64,000 nt of DNA from Callaeas wilsoni (taxonomy: Eukaryota > Chordata > Aves > Passeriformes > Callaeidae), in NCBI GenBank assembly GCA_013398955.1, contig VWPU01019226.1, positions 1 through 64,000 on the forward strand, given 5' to 3'. Both the position numbers and the translations under genes were made by a program. Below, piece after piece: positions 47,966 to 58,036 of the stretch (position 1 is the first letter of the stretch; each line of letters begins with the position of its first letter). The notes under the pieces were generated by a model. That model was given only the letters and a program-made list of their open reading frames with translations, searched no databases and was not told the DNA's origin.

Positions 47966-50900
47966 CTGAAACCTTGCTTTGGCACAGAACAGAAAGTAGA
48001 AGTCAATAAGACAGAGGAATATTTTAGTACTTTCCCTGTCCTACTGGAGAGAATGATAATTTCACCTGAGTACATAAGAAAGGACAGTCAGTAAAGGTTT
48101 TAAGAGCACAGGTCCATATTTATATCCCAAAATTTGAATACCATTATATTCCAAAGTTTAAACATAGTAGTTTATTTTAATTTGGTGAAGAAAATTATGG
48201 AATATTATAGCTTAGGCTAACTGGACATAAGCCATTACCATTTCTGAATTTTTTTTTTCTGCATCACCTTTAGGACCATCAAGGCAGCTAGGGCACAGCT
48301 GGTTTATATGGTGATGGAGGAGGCAGGGTGCTCCAAAATTCTTTTCTATGTTTCTAAATCTATACTAGTCTATTTTTAGTTGTAATGCAGTTTAGTCTTC
48401 ACTACAAGGCTAAAATATGAATGAAGAGTAAAAAGGCCATGTTCTCGGGTTCAGGTGGATCGGATCAGTGATATTCAGCCAATTTGCACATAATTGCTTT
48501 GGTTTATACTTCTGTACAACAAGGTCTTTAGAAAGAATTGGGTGAGGAGAGGATGTGGGGAAATCTGTTTTGCTTATCATCTATCTTAGCTGGAGTTTTC
48601 TTGTTTGTTGGTTTGGTCAGGTTTTATCCCTCTGTGTGTTGTTTTGCCTGGAAAGTAAACCTTAACTGATTGTTTTCCCTTTCACCTGACACTCAGTTTC
48701 CTTCCTGTTTCTCAGGTGTTTGTGTTCTCTATGTGTGTGTGTTTTCGAATATTTGTAGCATGAAGGAAACACATATATGCCTCTTTTTTGCTTATACTGC
48801 TTTTTATTTAATGTGTATGGAAAATATTAGAGTCTGTTCATAATGTGCCACTTTCTACAAAATACATACATAGTTGCATTAAAACACTTTTTCACCAATC
48901 TACTCAGATAGAGATCTCAGAAATGTTCTGACTATATGATATGATATGCTAATGTCAGAATATAGTGCAAAAGAGAAAAAGGAAATATATATGGGTTACA
49001 TTTTCATTTATTTTTCTGCTTCCTGGGTGGCCATTGGAGAAACTACACCATCTAACTTGAGGAAAATAGTAGGATTTAATCTGCTGCATCATTAGTTCTG
49101 AACATCTTCCTTTTCCTCTGCTGATACCTGCCTATTTGTCATATGCACCAGGACAGTCTGAACTTTATTCAGACATGAGCAAAATTAAAGGGAGACATGG
49201 CAGACTGACACATGGTCCTGACACCTATACTTCTCTAGCATAAAAATCTGTAAGTGTAGATAAAGTCCACTGTGTGTGACCAAGCTGTAAGTGGGTCTGC
49301 AGATATGACAGCTGAAAGTCATCAAGTTTGGAGATGATGCAAATCTTTAGGCTCTATGAATATACATTTCTTGTTAGGAAATGGACTGCTCTTTGAAACG
49401 AGGCTTCTCAACTTACAAGCTGAGTGCCTCAGGCAGCCTGCCAAAAGAACTCATGTGATATATCATTAACTTCCAAAAATTTGTTTTCTGATAAGTTTCG
49501 AACTCTGATCTAGGCCATACTGGAGATATCAGTGATACTAAACTTCTCTTGATTGTTTCCTCTCCTGGATCATTGCTCAACTCCTCTACATTGTTGAACA
49601 AACACAGACCAAGTAGAATGTATATGAATTGTGCCATACATCATTGAATGAACTGAATTCTTCTATTAACTAGACTAAAATTGCATCAACAGGCACAGAA
49701 CTGGAAACTGTAATATCACGAGAATTGGACTTGGGAATAAGACCCACAAGGACAAATATTTTCCATTGATACCCACCATCATGTAATAACCCGTTTCAGA
49801 ATTGTTCTTTCATTATTTTTGTATTTTTTTTATTATCCTTAATTCACATAAAGATAAGCACAAAACAAATGCTAACTGCAATTACTCTTGCCACCTAACA
49901 TTATGGTACCTTATCATCAAGATGTTATTTCTCTTTTTTCCTGATTTTTCTAATTTTACTATTCTTGATGTAAGTAGCCACAAGGGAAGGCAATCACTCA
50001 CTTTGGTGGTTGGATTTCTTTATTATTTCATGAACTGATGTTCTTATCTCCGAAAATAAACTCTGTTATGCTTTTTATGTCCAACAAATGTAACATTTTA
50101 TTGTTATTTTATCATATATTTTTGTCCTTCTGTGTGTTTTTTTAGGTTTGATTTTTAGGAATATAAGTTTGTTTGTTCTGTAGCTACCTCAGCCTGCTAA
50201 TATATAGGAGCAAGCTACAACATAAGAAATAAAGAAGTCAGAATTCTGTCTTAGTCTTTGCTGACTCTTAAGCACAGAATGAAATGTGAAGATATTTGTG
50301 AAACTGTAGCCTGCTTCTGGATTTAACATGGAAGCATATAAAACCAGGATGCATCAAGTACCTGTAAGTATAAATAAGTCTAATTCCAAGTAGTTTTTCC
50401 ATGCTAATTCTTCAGCAATTAGTGTATATGTAAAATGAAATGTGTTTGCTTAGAAGAAAAAAACCTCCTCATCCTACCACACACAGCCAAACCCTCCCCA
50501 AGCAGAAGAGAACGAGCACCTAAAACCAAACCTCTAAAAAGGAACCAGATATCTCTAGTCAGATGCTTTCAGAGAAACACAATTATGAGCCAAATAATTT
50601 CCCATTTTGTCCTCACTCTTATAATCTGTGCAGGGCTAGCTACCAAAAGGAAATACCAGTGTGCTGAGACAATGAAACTGAGGACAGTCTGTGTGAATAT
50701 TGTAAATGTTTCAAGATATTTCCTACAATTCCCTATAATTAGGCTCCTGCTGACACATTGCTTGTCTTCCAGTGATGATCCTCACTTTGAAATGAAACAG
50801 TCAAAACTATGATGATCCAAAGGAGCATTGGGTTTCTTTAATTATGGGAAATAAATCTTATTTTTAATTATTTTTTTCAGATGTCTCTATCACCAGAAAG

Positions 50901-53527
50901 AGCCATGTTTTGTGTGTTTGCATTTTCCACGTATCATGGGTTTACTCAGAACGTTCAGTGTAGCAGATGGCTGGGGACCTTAGTGACTGCATGACATGAG
51001 TTTTATTAAAGGCCAGTCTGGACCAGAACACTAAAAGCCAAACAAAAAAAAAGTGTGATAGCACTGGAAAAAAAAGAAGAGGGATATAATCTGTATAATA
51101 TAGATACATTCTGAGGCAAATTTGACCAAAAAAAAAAGAAAAAAAAAGATTAATTGAAATTAATTAGTGGAATCTCAGGGTAAAATGGGGTAGAAATTTC
51201 AGCCTTCAGTGATCAGAAAAATTGTAATTTTCCAGAAATGTAGGTTAAATTTATTTTTTTATCCTTTAGATTGATTTAATAATAAAAATTTTAAAAAATG
51301 GGAAGAAAAGGAACATGAAAGCTGCATAAAGTTTCAAAGTTTTTTTTTTAAATAATTTGTTCAAAAGCAGTTTCCTCTTAGCTTAATTACACTTTGAAAT
51401 CTAAAACTTTGCTAGTAATATAACATCCATATTTAGGCATCATGGATCACCTGTTTGGAAAATGTGAATTTTAAGTCACACACTGTATTATAAAATATCT
51501 TAATTTGTTTAATGTGTTTTTATCTCTTACGATCATGTCAACCCCGATTCAATTAGCCCAGTGGTAACTCCCTAGTTTTATTGCAATAGGATTTTTCTAT
51601 TTGGCGTATCTGATATGCAGAGGAGTTACCTCCTGTCATTTTATTCAGAGATGGATGGAAATGCTAATTTTCTAGGGAGGAAATCTTTGTCTGCTGTTTT
51701 ATTAGTAATATGACTCCAAATCATCTTACAGGTGTTTTTCAGTGATGGGGTTAGACTCCATCTCAATCTGATAAGGAGCTCCTAATAAGAGGAAATTAAG
51801 TCAGTACTCACAGAAAAAATGGAGTGCCATATGTCCTGACTCTTCATAATGATCATTAAATCCCAAAAGGACATCTACACAATACATGAAACTTTGAGAG
51901 AATAAAGAAAGTCTTCATGAAGCGGTTACAGTTTTCTGACAGCTAATTAGGATCAAGATATTAGGTATGCTCGTTAACATGAGAAGATAAAAAATCCCAT
52001 GCTGTAAACAGAGAATTCTGCAAACCAATCCCTTTTACCAACCTTGATAGGCTTATTTTTATGCATGAGCATAGCCAAATATGAAACAAATTGGTATATT
52101 CTAAAATAAAATTTGGAAAAAAAGAGAATTATTATTCTATTTAATTTCCTTACATTGCTCAGTTTATAAATATTTTATAAGGATTTCCTTCATTTTTAAA
52201 AAAAACTACCTTTATTTTTAGATTAGAGCTTTACAAATCTTACAGAATATATTTATAAGCAGTATGATATAAACAGTTCAAGCACTGTAAGTCATCCATT
52301 ATTTCTGATAATCTAAATTTAAAGCATGAAATATTCCAAGTATCTTATAATTTCATATTTGCTTTATATTTAGGAAATTATAGCAAATATAGTTATGAAA
52401 TATAACAAATGCATTGACATTTGAGTCAATGTGAGATTTTATACCAAGTTTTAATGTTACTTAGATCTGTGATCAGATACTGGTGCCTTTTAGCAGCCTA
52501 TCTATGAAAAAGAGAATCATTATTCTATGAAAAAGAAAATCACTATTCTCATGTGGCTCACCCTTGCCACCGCCAGTGTTCATCCAGGGTATTTTATATG
52601 ATGTTTGTATGTTTACAGTTTAATTTTTAAAGAACTATTGGAACTCAGTGCTATGAAATACAATTAGGGTTTGCTCTATATATTGGTAACTACAAAATGG
52701 CATTATATTTCTGCCTAATAACAATATATAAAGGAGTAGAAAGAAAGTAAAAAAGTACACTATTGGGGAAATTCAATTATCTTGCGTTCTTCAAAGCACC
52801 ACAAAATTGTGCATTGTGGAAATTTTTTTAACATAGGTATATGTAACAGCTGTGCAAACACTGGGAATATTTTTTCCTTTCAGACTGCAGTGAAGCACCG
52901 GCTGCAAATGTGTCATAAATATAACTTAGAGAATGTAAATGTAAACTGCAAAAGTCAATCGTTTTAGTTTTCAGAGGAAGTAAAATTTACTAACACAAGC
53001 ATTGAAAAATCCTAACTATACTATGGAAAATATACAGTTAACTGTGTTAACACATTTTGGAAGAGTAAAAGCTAATATAGATGCTTAAACCCAGAGCAAA
53101 TAACTCAAAGCATGGGAAAACATGGTAGTTCTCTGAAAGAAAAACCTTCCCTTGTTTTAAGAAGACACATTTTTCTGCTGCAAAATAAAACACGTATTCT
53201 AAAGAAGTATGATGGTGCTATTTGTCTTTGATTTATCTTAGTATAAGAAACACTATTCAGAGAGAGATTTATTAACAGAGGAATTGCATTTTCTCGACCT
53301 TAATTAGCTCTAGAGACAAATTAAAGTTTATAGCCTTCGGGAGAGTGCAGTGTATATGCAAGTCAGGATGATCCAGTGGTGCCATTACTATTTCTACACA
53401 GATCATTACCTCTTTCTAGTTTAGATTTAGATTTTGAAAACATTTTGGTTAGAATTGGGTGTTACGAAAATAATTTTTTAGATTTTTTATATTCTCACCA
53501 TCACTGAAAAATCAAGCAGTTTAATGA
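47966..53527. other. Unique-looking AT-rich non-coding DNA
   Basis: No gene or clear repeat was recognised. A 125-codon open frame at 50435-50812 (plus) has no family motif. A two-copy 23-bp tandem duplication lies at 52501-52546. The region around 51530-51990 is less AT-monotonous than its neighbours, but function cannot be judged from a single sequence. Confidence 0.55.
52501..52546 (+). repeat. Two-copy 23-bp tandem duplication
   Basis: TCTATGAAAAAGAGAATCAT plus TAT is repeated immediately, with two substitutions (G to A and T to C). A third partial unit (TCT) follows. Confidence 0.85.
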
Positions 53528-53532
53528 GGTCT
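53528..53532 (+). repeat. Left target-site duplication GGTCT
   Basis: GGTCT directly precedes the solo LTR and is identical to the five bases after it (54127-54131). Five bases is the usual duplication length for ERVL-type insertions. Confidence 0.9.
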
Positions 53533-54126
53533 TGTCCTGGTTTCAGCTAGGATAGAGCGAATTTCTTCTCAGTAGCTGTTACAGTGCTGTGTTTTGGATT
53601 CAGAATGAGAATGGTGTTGATAACACACTGATGCCTGGGTTTTTACTAAGGTGTGTTTATCCTAAGTCAAGGACTTTCTTAGTTTCATGCTCTGCCAGTG
53701 AGGAGGTATGCAAAAAAATCCCCCAGAATCCCCAGACTAACTGTGATAGAGCATAGCCAAGATAGGTGACTCAAACCGACCAAAGGAATATTCCACACCA
53801 TGGAAGTCATGCCCAGGATATAAACTGGGGGAGTTACGCAGAAGCATTGCAAATCTGGGTTTGGGAAGGGGGGTCTGGCATTGGTCAGTGGGTGATGAGC
53901 AATTGCATTGTGCATCACCTGTCTGTTTCCTTTTTATTATCATCATTGTTATTTACCATTATTACTGCATTTTACTTTAGTATAAATTATTGAACTGCTC
54001 TTATCTGAACACACAAGATTTTCTCCGATTCTCCTCCTCATTCCACCAGGATGGGGGCAAAAGAAGAAAGGGCTTGAGTGAGGGGCTGTGTGGTGTTTCA
54101 TTTCAAGCTGGGCTTAAACCATGACA
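53533..54126 (+). mobile_element. ERVL-type solo LTR (594 bp) with intact ends
   Basis: It begins TGTCCTGGTTTCAGCTAGGA and ends GCTTAAACCATGACA. The terminal eight bases are inverted repeats with one mismatch (TGTCCTGG against TGTCATGG read from the other end). Internal landmarks match a common avian ERVL LTR: 'TGTTGATAACAC' near the start, 'AGTCAAGGACTTTCTTAGTT', 'ATTCCACACCATGG' midway, 'GAGCAATTGCATTGTGCATC' and 'TCTTATCTGAACACACAAG' near the end. An exact 5-bp target duplication brackets it. No gag, pro or pol sequence is present. It is therefore the recombination product of a provirus, keeping one LTR at the original insertion site. Open frames on its minus strand (53685-53946) are not genes. 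Confidence 0.92.
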
Positions 54127-54131
54127 GGTCT
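54127..54131 (+). repeat. Right target-site duplication GGTCT
   Basis: Exact copy of 53528-53532, directly after the LTR's final CA. Confidence 0.9.
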
Positions 54132-54805
54132 TTAGCATTGAAGTGTCTAATTTTAATTTTGAGGAAAATAGGGTTGTATTTACGGTGTATGGGACTCCCT
54201 GGAAGAGAATTTAGATCTTAATAATTTTAGTCAACAAAAAACAAGATAACTGAAAAGTTTTGTCTGTGGAGGTCTGGGTTTGGTTCATTCCCAGCATAGT
54301 GTTTTGTGAACTTCAGCAATTGCATTAGGGAGAGGCTTAAAGACAGATTGTTATTTCATGTGCTCAATTATACATGCTTGCAAAGAAGAAAGTATTATAC
54401 TTCTTATACTCCAGGAAAACTGTAAATTCATGTGGAAAAACTATTGGTAAACCTCAAAGTTCTCTTAAACTTCCAAGGTTTCAGCCTGTGAAGAACTATG
54501 AAATGACTATCTCTTTCTAAATAAAGCTCTTTTTCTAAAAACAGCAGTACTGTAAAACATGGTTTATTCCTGTACTGGAGAAGAGAAACCTGACTATTAC
54601 AGTGTGCAACTTAGCCAAAGAGCTAGTGATGTAGCAGGAGATCTGCTGCTTTAAAAACAGCCACTGCACTGTAGGGAAGAAAATTTTATCAATGCTGATA
54701 TGTTTATTAAATTTCAAAATTTGTTCAAGAGAATAGTAGTAGCAACAAGGCCATCACAATTAACTCAAAGTATTGCTGTCTGTTCACCTACTGTGGCACA
54801 TTATT
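54132..54805. other. Non-coding DNA between LTR and CR1
   Basis: No gene or repeat was recognised here. Confidence 0.6.
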
Positions 54806-54923
54806 ATCATAGAATCATAGAATGGTTTGTATTGGAAGGGGCCTTAAAGATCATCTGGTTCCAAACCCACTGCCATGGCGGGGAGACTTTCCAATAGATC
54901 AGGTTTCTCAAAGCCACATCCAA
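54806..54923 (-). mobile_element. CR1 LINE copy, 3' terminal part (left of the nested insertion)
   Basis: It starts with the antisense CR1 tail ATCATAGAATCATAGAATGG, then TTGGAAGGGGCCTTAAAGAT and AGCCACATCCAA. The consensus continues 'CCTGGCCTTGAACAC', and this text resumes at 55188, after an inserted CR1 in the other direction. Confidence 0.92.
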
Positions 54924-55187
54924 TTTTTCTGTGGTAACCAGTGATAAGACCAAAGGAAGCAGCATACAGCTGTGTCAGAGGATGCATAAGTTGGAGTTTT
55001 AGAAAAAGGTCTTCAGCCAGAGGGTGGCTGAGCTCTTCAACAGGCTCCCCAGGGAAGTGGTCAGAGTTCAAGAAGTGTTTTCAGGCACATGGTGAGAATC
55101 TTGGTGTTGTCCTGTGCAGGGTCAGGAGTTGGACTCAGTGATCCTTGTGGGTCTCTTTCAACTCAGTATACTCCATGATTCTATGAT
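54924..55187 (+). mobile_element. Younger CR1 3' end, sense, nested in the antisense CR1
   Basis: Its body reads GGTCTTCAGCCAGAGGGTGG, 'AACAGGCTCCCCAGGGAAGT', 'TCAGGCACATGGTGAGAATC' and 'GTTGGACTCAGTGATCCTTG'. It ends with the CR1 tail CTCCATGATTCTATGAT. It is a 5'-truncated copy of about 260 bp from a different CR1 subfamily than its host. No target duplication is obvious, as is usual for CR1. Confidence 0.9.
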
Positions 55188-56480
55188 ACAACTTGGCTTT
55201 GAACACTCCCAGGAACAGGTCAAGAAGACTTCTTTGGACCAACCAGTTCCACCCTTACAGTAAAGAATTTCTTTTTAATATCTAATCTTAATCTACCCTC
55301 TTTCAATTAGAAAGCACTCCTTCTTGCCCTACCAGTACATGTCCTCGTAAGAAGTGCCTCTCCGGGTTTTCCTGTAGGACCCCACTAGATACATGCAACC
55401 TGCTATAAGATGGAACCTTCTCTTCTCCAGGCAGAAACCCCCCCAATCTCTCAGCCTAGGAGAGGTTCTCCAGCCCTCAGATCATCTTTGTGGCCCCCTC
55501 TGGACCTGCTCTAAAAGTCTGGGTTCTTATGCTGAGTGCCCCAGAGCTGGGTGCAGTGCTCCAGGTGGGTCTCACCAGAGCAGAGCAGAGGGGCAGAATC
55601 CCCTCCCTCCCCTGCTGCCCACACTGCTCTGGATGCAGCCCAGGACACGTTTGGCTCTCTGGGCTGTGAGTGCCATGGCTGGGTCATGTCCAGACTCTCA
55701 CCCACCAGCACCCTCAAGTCCTTCTCTCAGATCTGCCCTTGATCCATTCTCCACCCAGCCTATACTTGTGCCTGGGATTGCCCCAACCCAGGTGCAAGAC
55801 TTTCACTAGGTGTTGTTGAACTTCATGACATTTGCATGGGCTCACCTCTCAATCCTGTCAAGATTCTTCTGGATGGCATCCCTTCCCTCCAGTGTGTCAA
55901 CTGCCCCATACAGTTTGGTGTTGTCTGCAAACTTGCAGAGGGTGCACTCAATCCCACTGTCCTTGTCACCAGTAATATAAAACAGCACCAATCCCAATAC
56001 TGACCCTGAGGAACGGTACTTGTCATTGACCTCCACTTGGGCATCAGGCCACTGATCACATCTCTGTAAGTGCAACCACACATCCAATCCCATTTCTATG
56101 ATGTCCAGCCATCAAATCCATTTTCTCCAGTTTAGACACAAGGATATTGTGTAGGACAGTGTCAAATACACAAGTGCAACTAGATGATGTCTTTTCCCTT
56201 GCCCACAAAACTACAACCTCGTCATAGGAGGCCATCAGATTTATCAGGCGTGATTTACCTTTTAGTGAAGCCATGCTGGCTGTCACCAATCACTTCCTTA
56301 TATTTCACATGCCTTAGCATGGTTTCCAGGAGTGTCTCCTCCATGATCTTACTTCGATCTGGAGTGACACTGACCAGTAGTTCAGTGTGTCTGTTCTGTC
56401 TTTTTTCCTCTTTTGAAAGGATGAGCTTTCTCTGACTGTGAGCAATTCTTGAACTTTGAAATATACAGCTTCTGCAATGG
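55188..56480 (-). mobile_element. CR1 LINE copy, main part (right of the nested insertion)
   Basis: The antisense CR1 resumes with CAACTTGGCTTTGAACACTC and runs through the 3' untranslated region (TAATATCTAATCTTAATCTA), the ORF2 C-terminus ('GGGTCTCACCAGAGCAGAGC', 'CCTGGGATTGCCCCAACCCA') and back into the reverse-transcriptase domain. With the left part it spans about 1.4 kb of CR1. It is 5'-truncated inside the reverse transcriptase; ORF1 and the endonuclease are missing. Confidence 0.92.
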
Positions 56481-56499
56481 ATTTGAACTTAATCTGCAT
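55842..56499 (-). pseudogene. CR1 ORF2 reverse-transcriptase remnant
   Basis: Reading leftward on the minus strand, motifs appear in reverse-transcriptase order. A degenerate LNYWSVSL stands where family members have NYRPVSL (frame 56314-56499). FDTVLHNILVSKLEKMD follows (frame 56056-56289), then GSVLGLVLFYI, FADNTKL and EGRDAIQKNLDRIER (frame 55842-56093). The FADN motif sits where active CR1 enzymes have FADD, whose second aspartate helps bind the catalytic metal; it is encoded at 55920-55922. Changes of frame between blocks and in-frame stops show that it is dead. Further left, short frames keep pieces such as EHCTQLWGTQHK of the C-terminal region. Confidence 0.88.
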
Positions 56500-57148
56500 G
56501 TTGCATCTCTATTGTATTGCTATGATTCATTTAAAAACAAATGCTTTTGAGAATGACTGGCTTTTGAGCATGGCTTTCACAATAGGGTGGGCAGCCAGAT
56601 AACGGAAACACTTCAGTGCTGGTTTTTTTATGGCTTATATCTGGAAGGGAAAATGGCTAAAAACATTAGTCTCCTTGCTATTCAGAGTTTTGACTGCTTT
56701 AGCTAGGGGGTCTGGATTCATGATCCATTTACTGTTTCCTGTCCAGCATCTAGTTGATGCATTATGTTCCATGTCTCATTTCATTAGCTGAGCCCTACAT
56801 GATGTCAATTGAAAAAAGCAGTAGCTGTACATTATAAAATCCTTGTAATGGTATGACAATGACAGTATTATAGTGGTCTTTCTCTTGGTTCCAATGTACA
56901 TTTTGCCATTAAATTTCATTCCTTCAGCTCAGATGCAGTGAAAGAAAGAGATTCAGCTATAGAAAGAGATTCAGCTATACCCCAGCAGGAGTTGTAAAAT
57001 TTTCCTTGAAACGTTACATAAGGGAGCACTTGATAGATGGAAAATACTGATATTGCTTTCAGTTCACCAAATGTAGAATAGTAATCTTGGTAACCAGCCT
57101 GACAACATCATAGATACTCACTTCCCTTTGGGAAAACAAAAAAAAAAT
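56481..57148. other. Non-coding DNA
   Basis: No gene or interspersed repeat was recognised beyond the CR1. A perfect 18-bp tandem duplication lies at 56944-56979. Confidence 0.6.
56944..56979 (+). repeat. Perfect two-copy 18-bp tandem duplication
   Basis: GAAAGAGATTCAGCTATA occurs twice in direct succession without a mismatch, so the duplication is recent or was recently homogenised. Confidence 0.95.
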
Positions 57149-57175
57149 GGGGGGGGGGTGGGCAGGAAGAAGGGG
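57149..57175 (+). repeat. G10 run and G-rich segment
   Basis: Ten G in a row follow a short run of A, then T, GGG, and a little later GGGG. The spacing would allow a G-quadruplex on this strand. The homopolymer length may also be an assembly uncertainty. Confidence 0.8.
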
Positions 57176-57992
57176 AGATGGAAAGGGAAAACAAAACCTA
57201 TCTTCGTAAAGTAGAAATTATAAAATGTCAGAATACATTTTTACTTAACCCTTATGTTAGAGGGAAAGAATTTTTGATGAGGGTAAATTCAAGGAAGTCT
57301 TATGAGAGACATGGTTACATCTAGATTTGGAAGAGTTAGTGCAATGCAATTGGTAAAGTTTAAAAGAAGGAAGGCAGTGTCTATTTTGCAAGAATTGGGT
57401 GCTCATACCCAGTTGGATTGTACTTAGACAGCATATTTACCAAAAGCAATTGTGAAAGGTATAACATCTTATTTCATCCCCAAATTTACTTAAAAAAAAT
57501 ATATAAGATGGGAATTTGTCGCAGAAAGCAATTATTCATTGACTTAACAACTGCTTTCAATAATCACAAGAAAAGATTTACACAAATCTGAAAGAGCAGA
57601 GAGAATAATTGGGACCAAATCTTCATGTCTATCATTGCCTGTACCCAGAATGCCATATTTTATGCATAGTTCTCCGTTTTCTTATCTTGTGTGGGTAAAA
57701 TGAGACTGTAGATAGGACTGCTGGGCAGCTATGGCCCTATGTACCGAGATGTACTTGAAGGTATCATGAGGCACTGCAGCTTCGAGTGCATTTTCTACTA
57801 ACCAAATCCAAACTTCTGTGAGATTAACTAGGGACAAAGTACAGAAATATCTGCTAAGAGTTATAAAAAGGTCCGTTCTGTAAGGCCAGCTTCAATTCCC
57901 TGTAATTTTTGTCAATCCTTTCTCTCAAAAACTTGTATTTTCTAGATTCATGTGTAGAATGCAACAATTTTGCTCCAAGTAAGGCAGGTGGG

Positions 57993-57993
<1 letters not shown>
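57176..57993. other. Non-coding DNA
   Basis: No feature was recognised. The 136-codon open frame on the minus strand at 57854-58264 exists because it reads through the (CA)n microsatellite as a threonine-histidine run. Confidence 0.6.
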
Positions 57994-58031
<38 letters not shown>

Positions 58032-58036
58032 TGTGT
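57994..58036 (+). repeat. (TG)n microsatellite
   Basis: About 21 TG units with a single TA interruption near 58024. It accounts for the cysteine-valine and threonine-histidine open frames on the two strands. Confidence 0.95.

Noticed and set aside
49320..49350. AAGTTTGGAGATGATGCAAAT, similar to the CR1 FADD-motif DNA
   Set aside because: Flanking sequence does not continue as CR1 on either side, so the resemblance is too short to support a fragment.
49493..49510. GTTTCGAACTC, resembling a tRNA B box
   Set aside because: There is no A box, cloverleaf or acceptor stem around it.
50435..50812. 125-codon plus-strand open frame with a hydrophobic segment in the middle
   Set aside because: There is no recognised domain, signal-peptide context or splice evidence. 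Length alone does not support a gene.
53685..53946. Minus-strand and plus-strand open frames of 69-77 codons
   Set aside because: They lie entirely inside the non-coding solo LTR.
55393..55809. 138-codon plus-strand open frame, proline and serine-rich
   Set aside because: It is the non-coding strand of the CR1 ORF2 C-terminal region, whose true frame runs on the minus strand.
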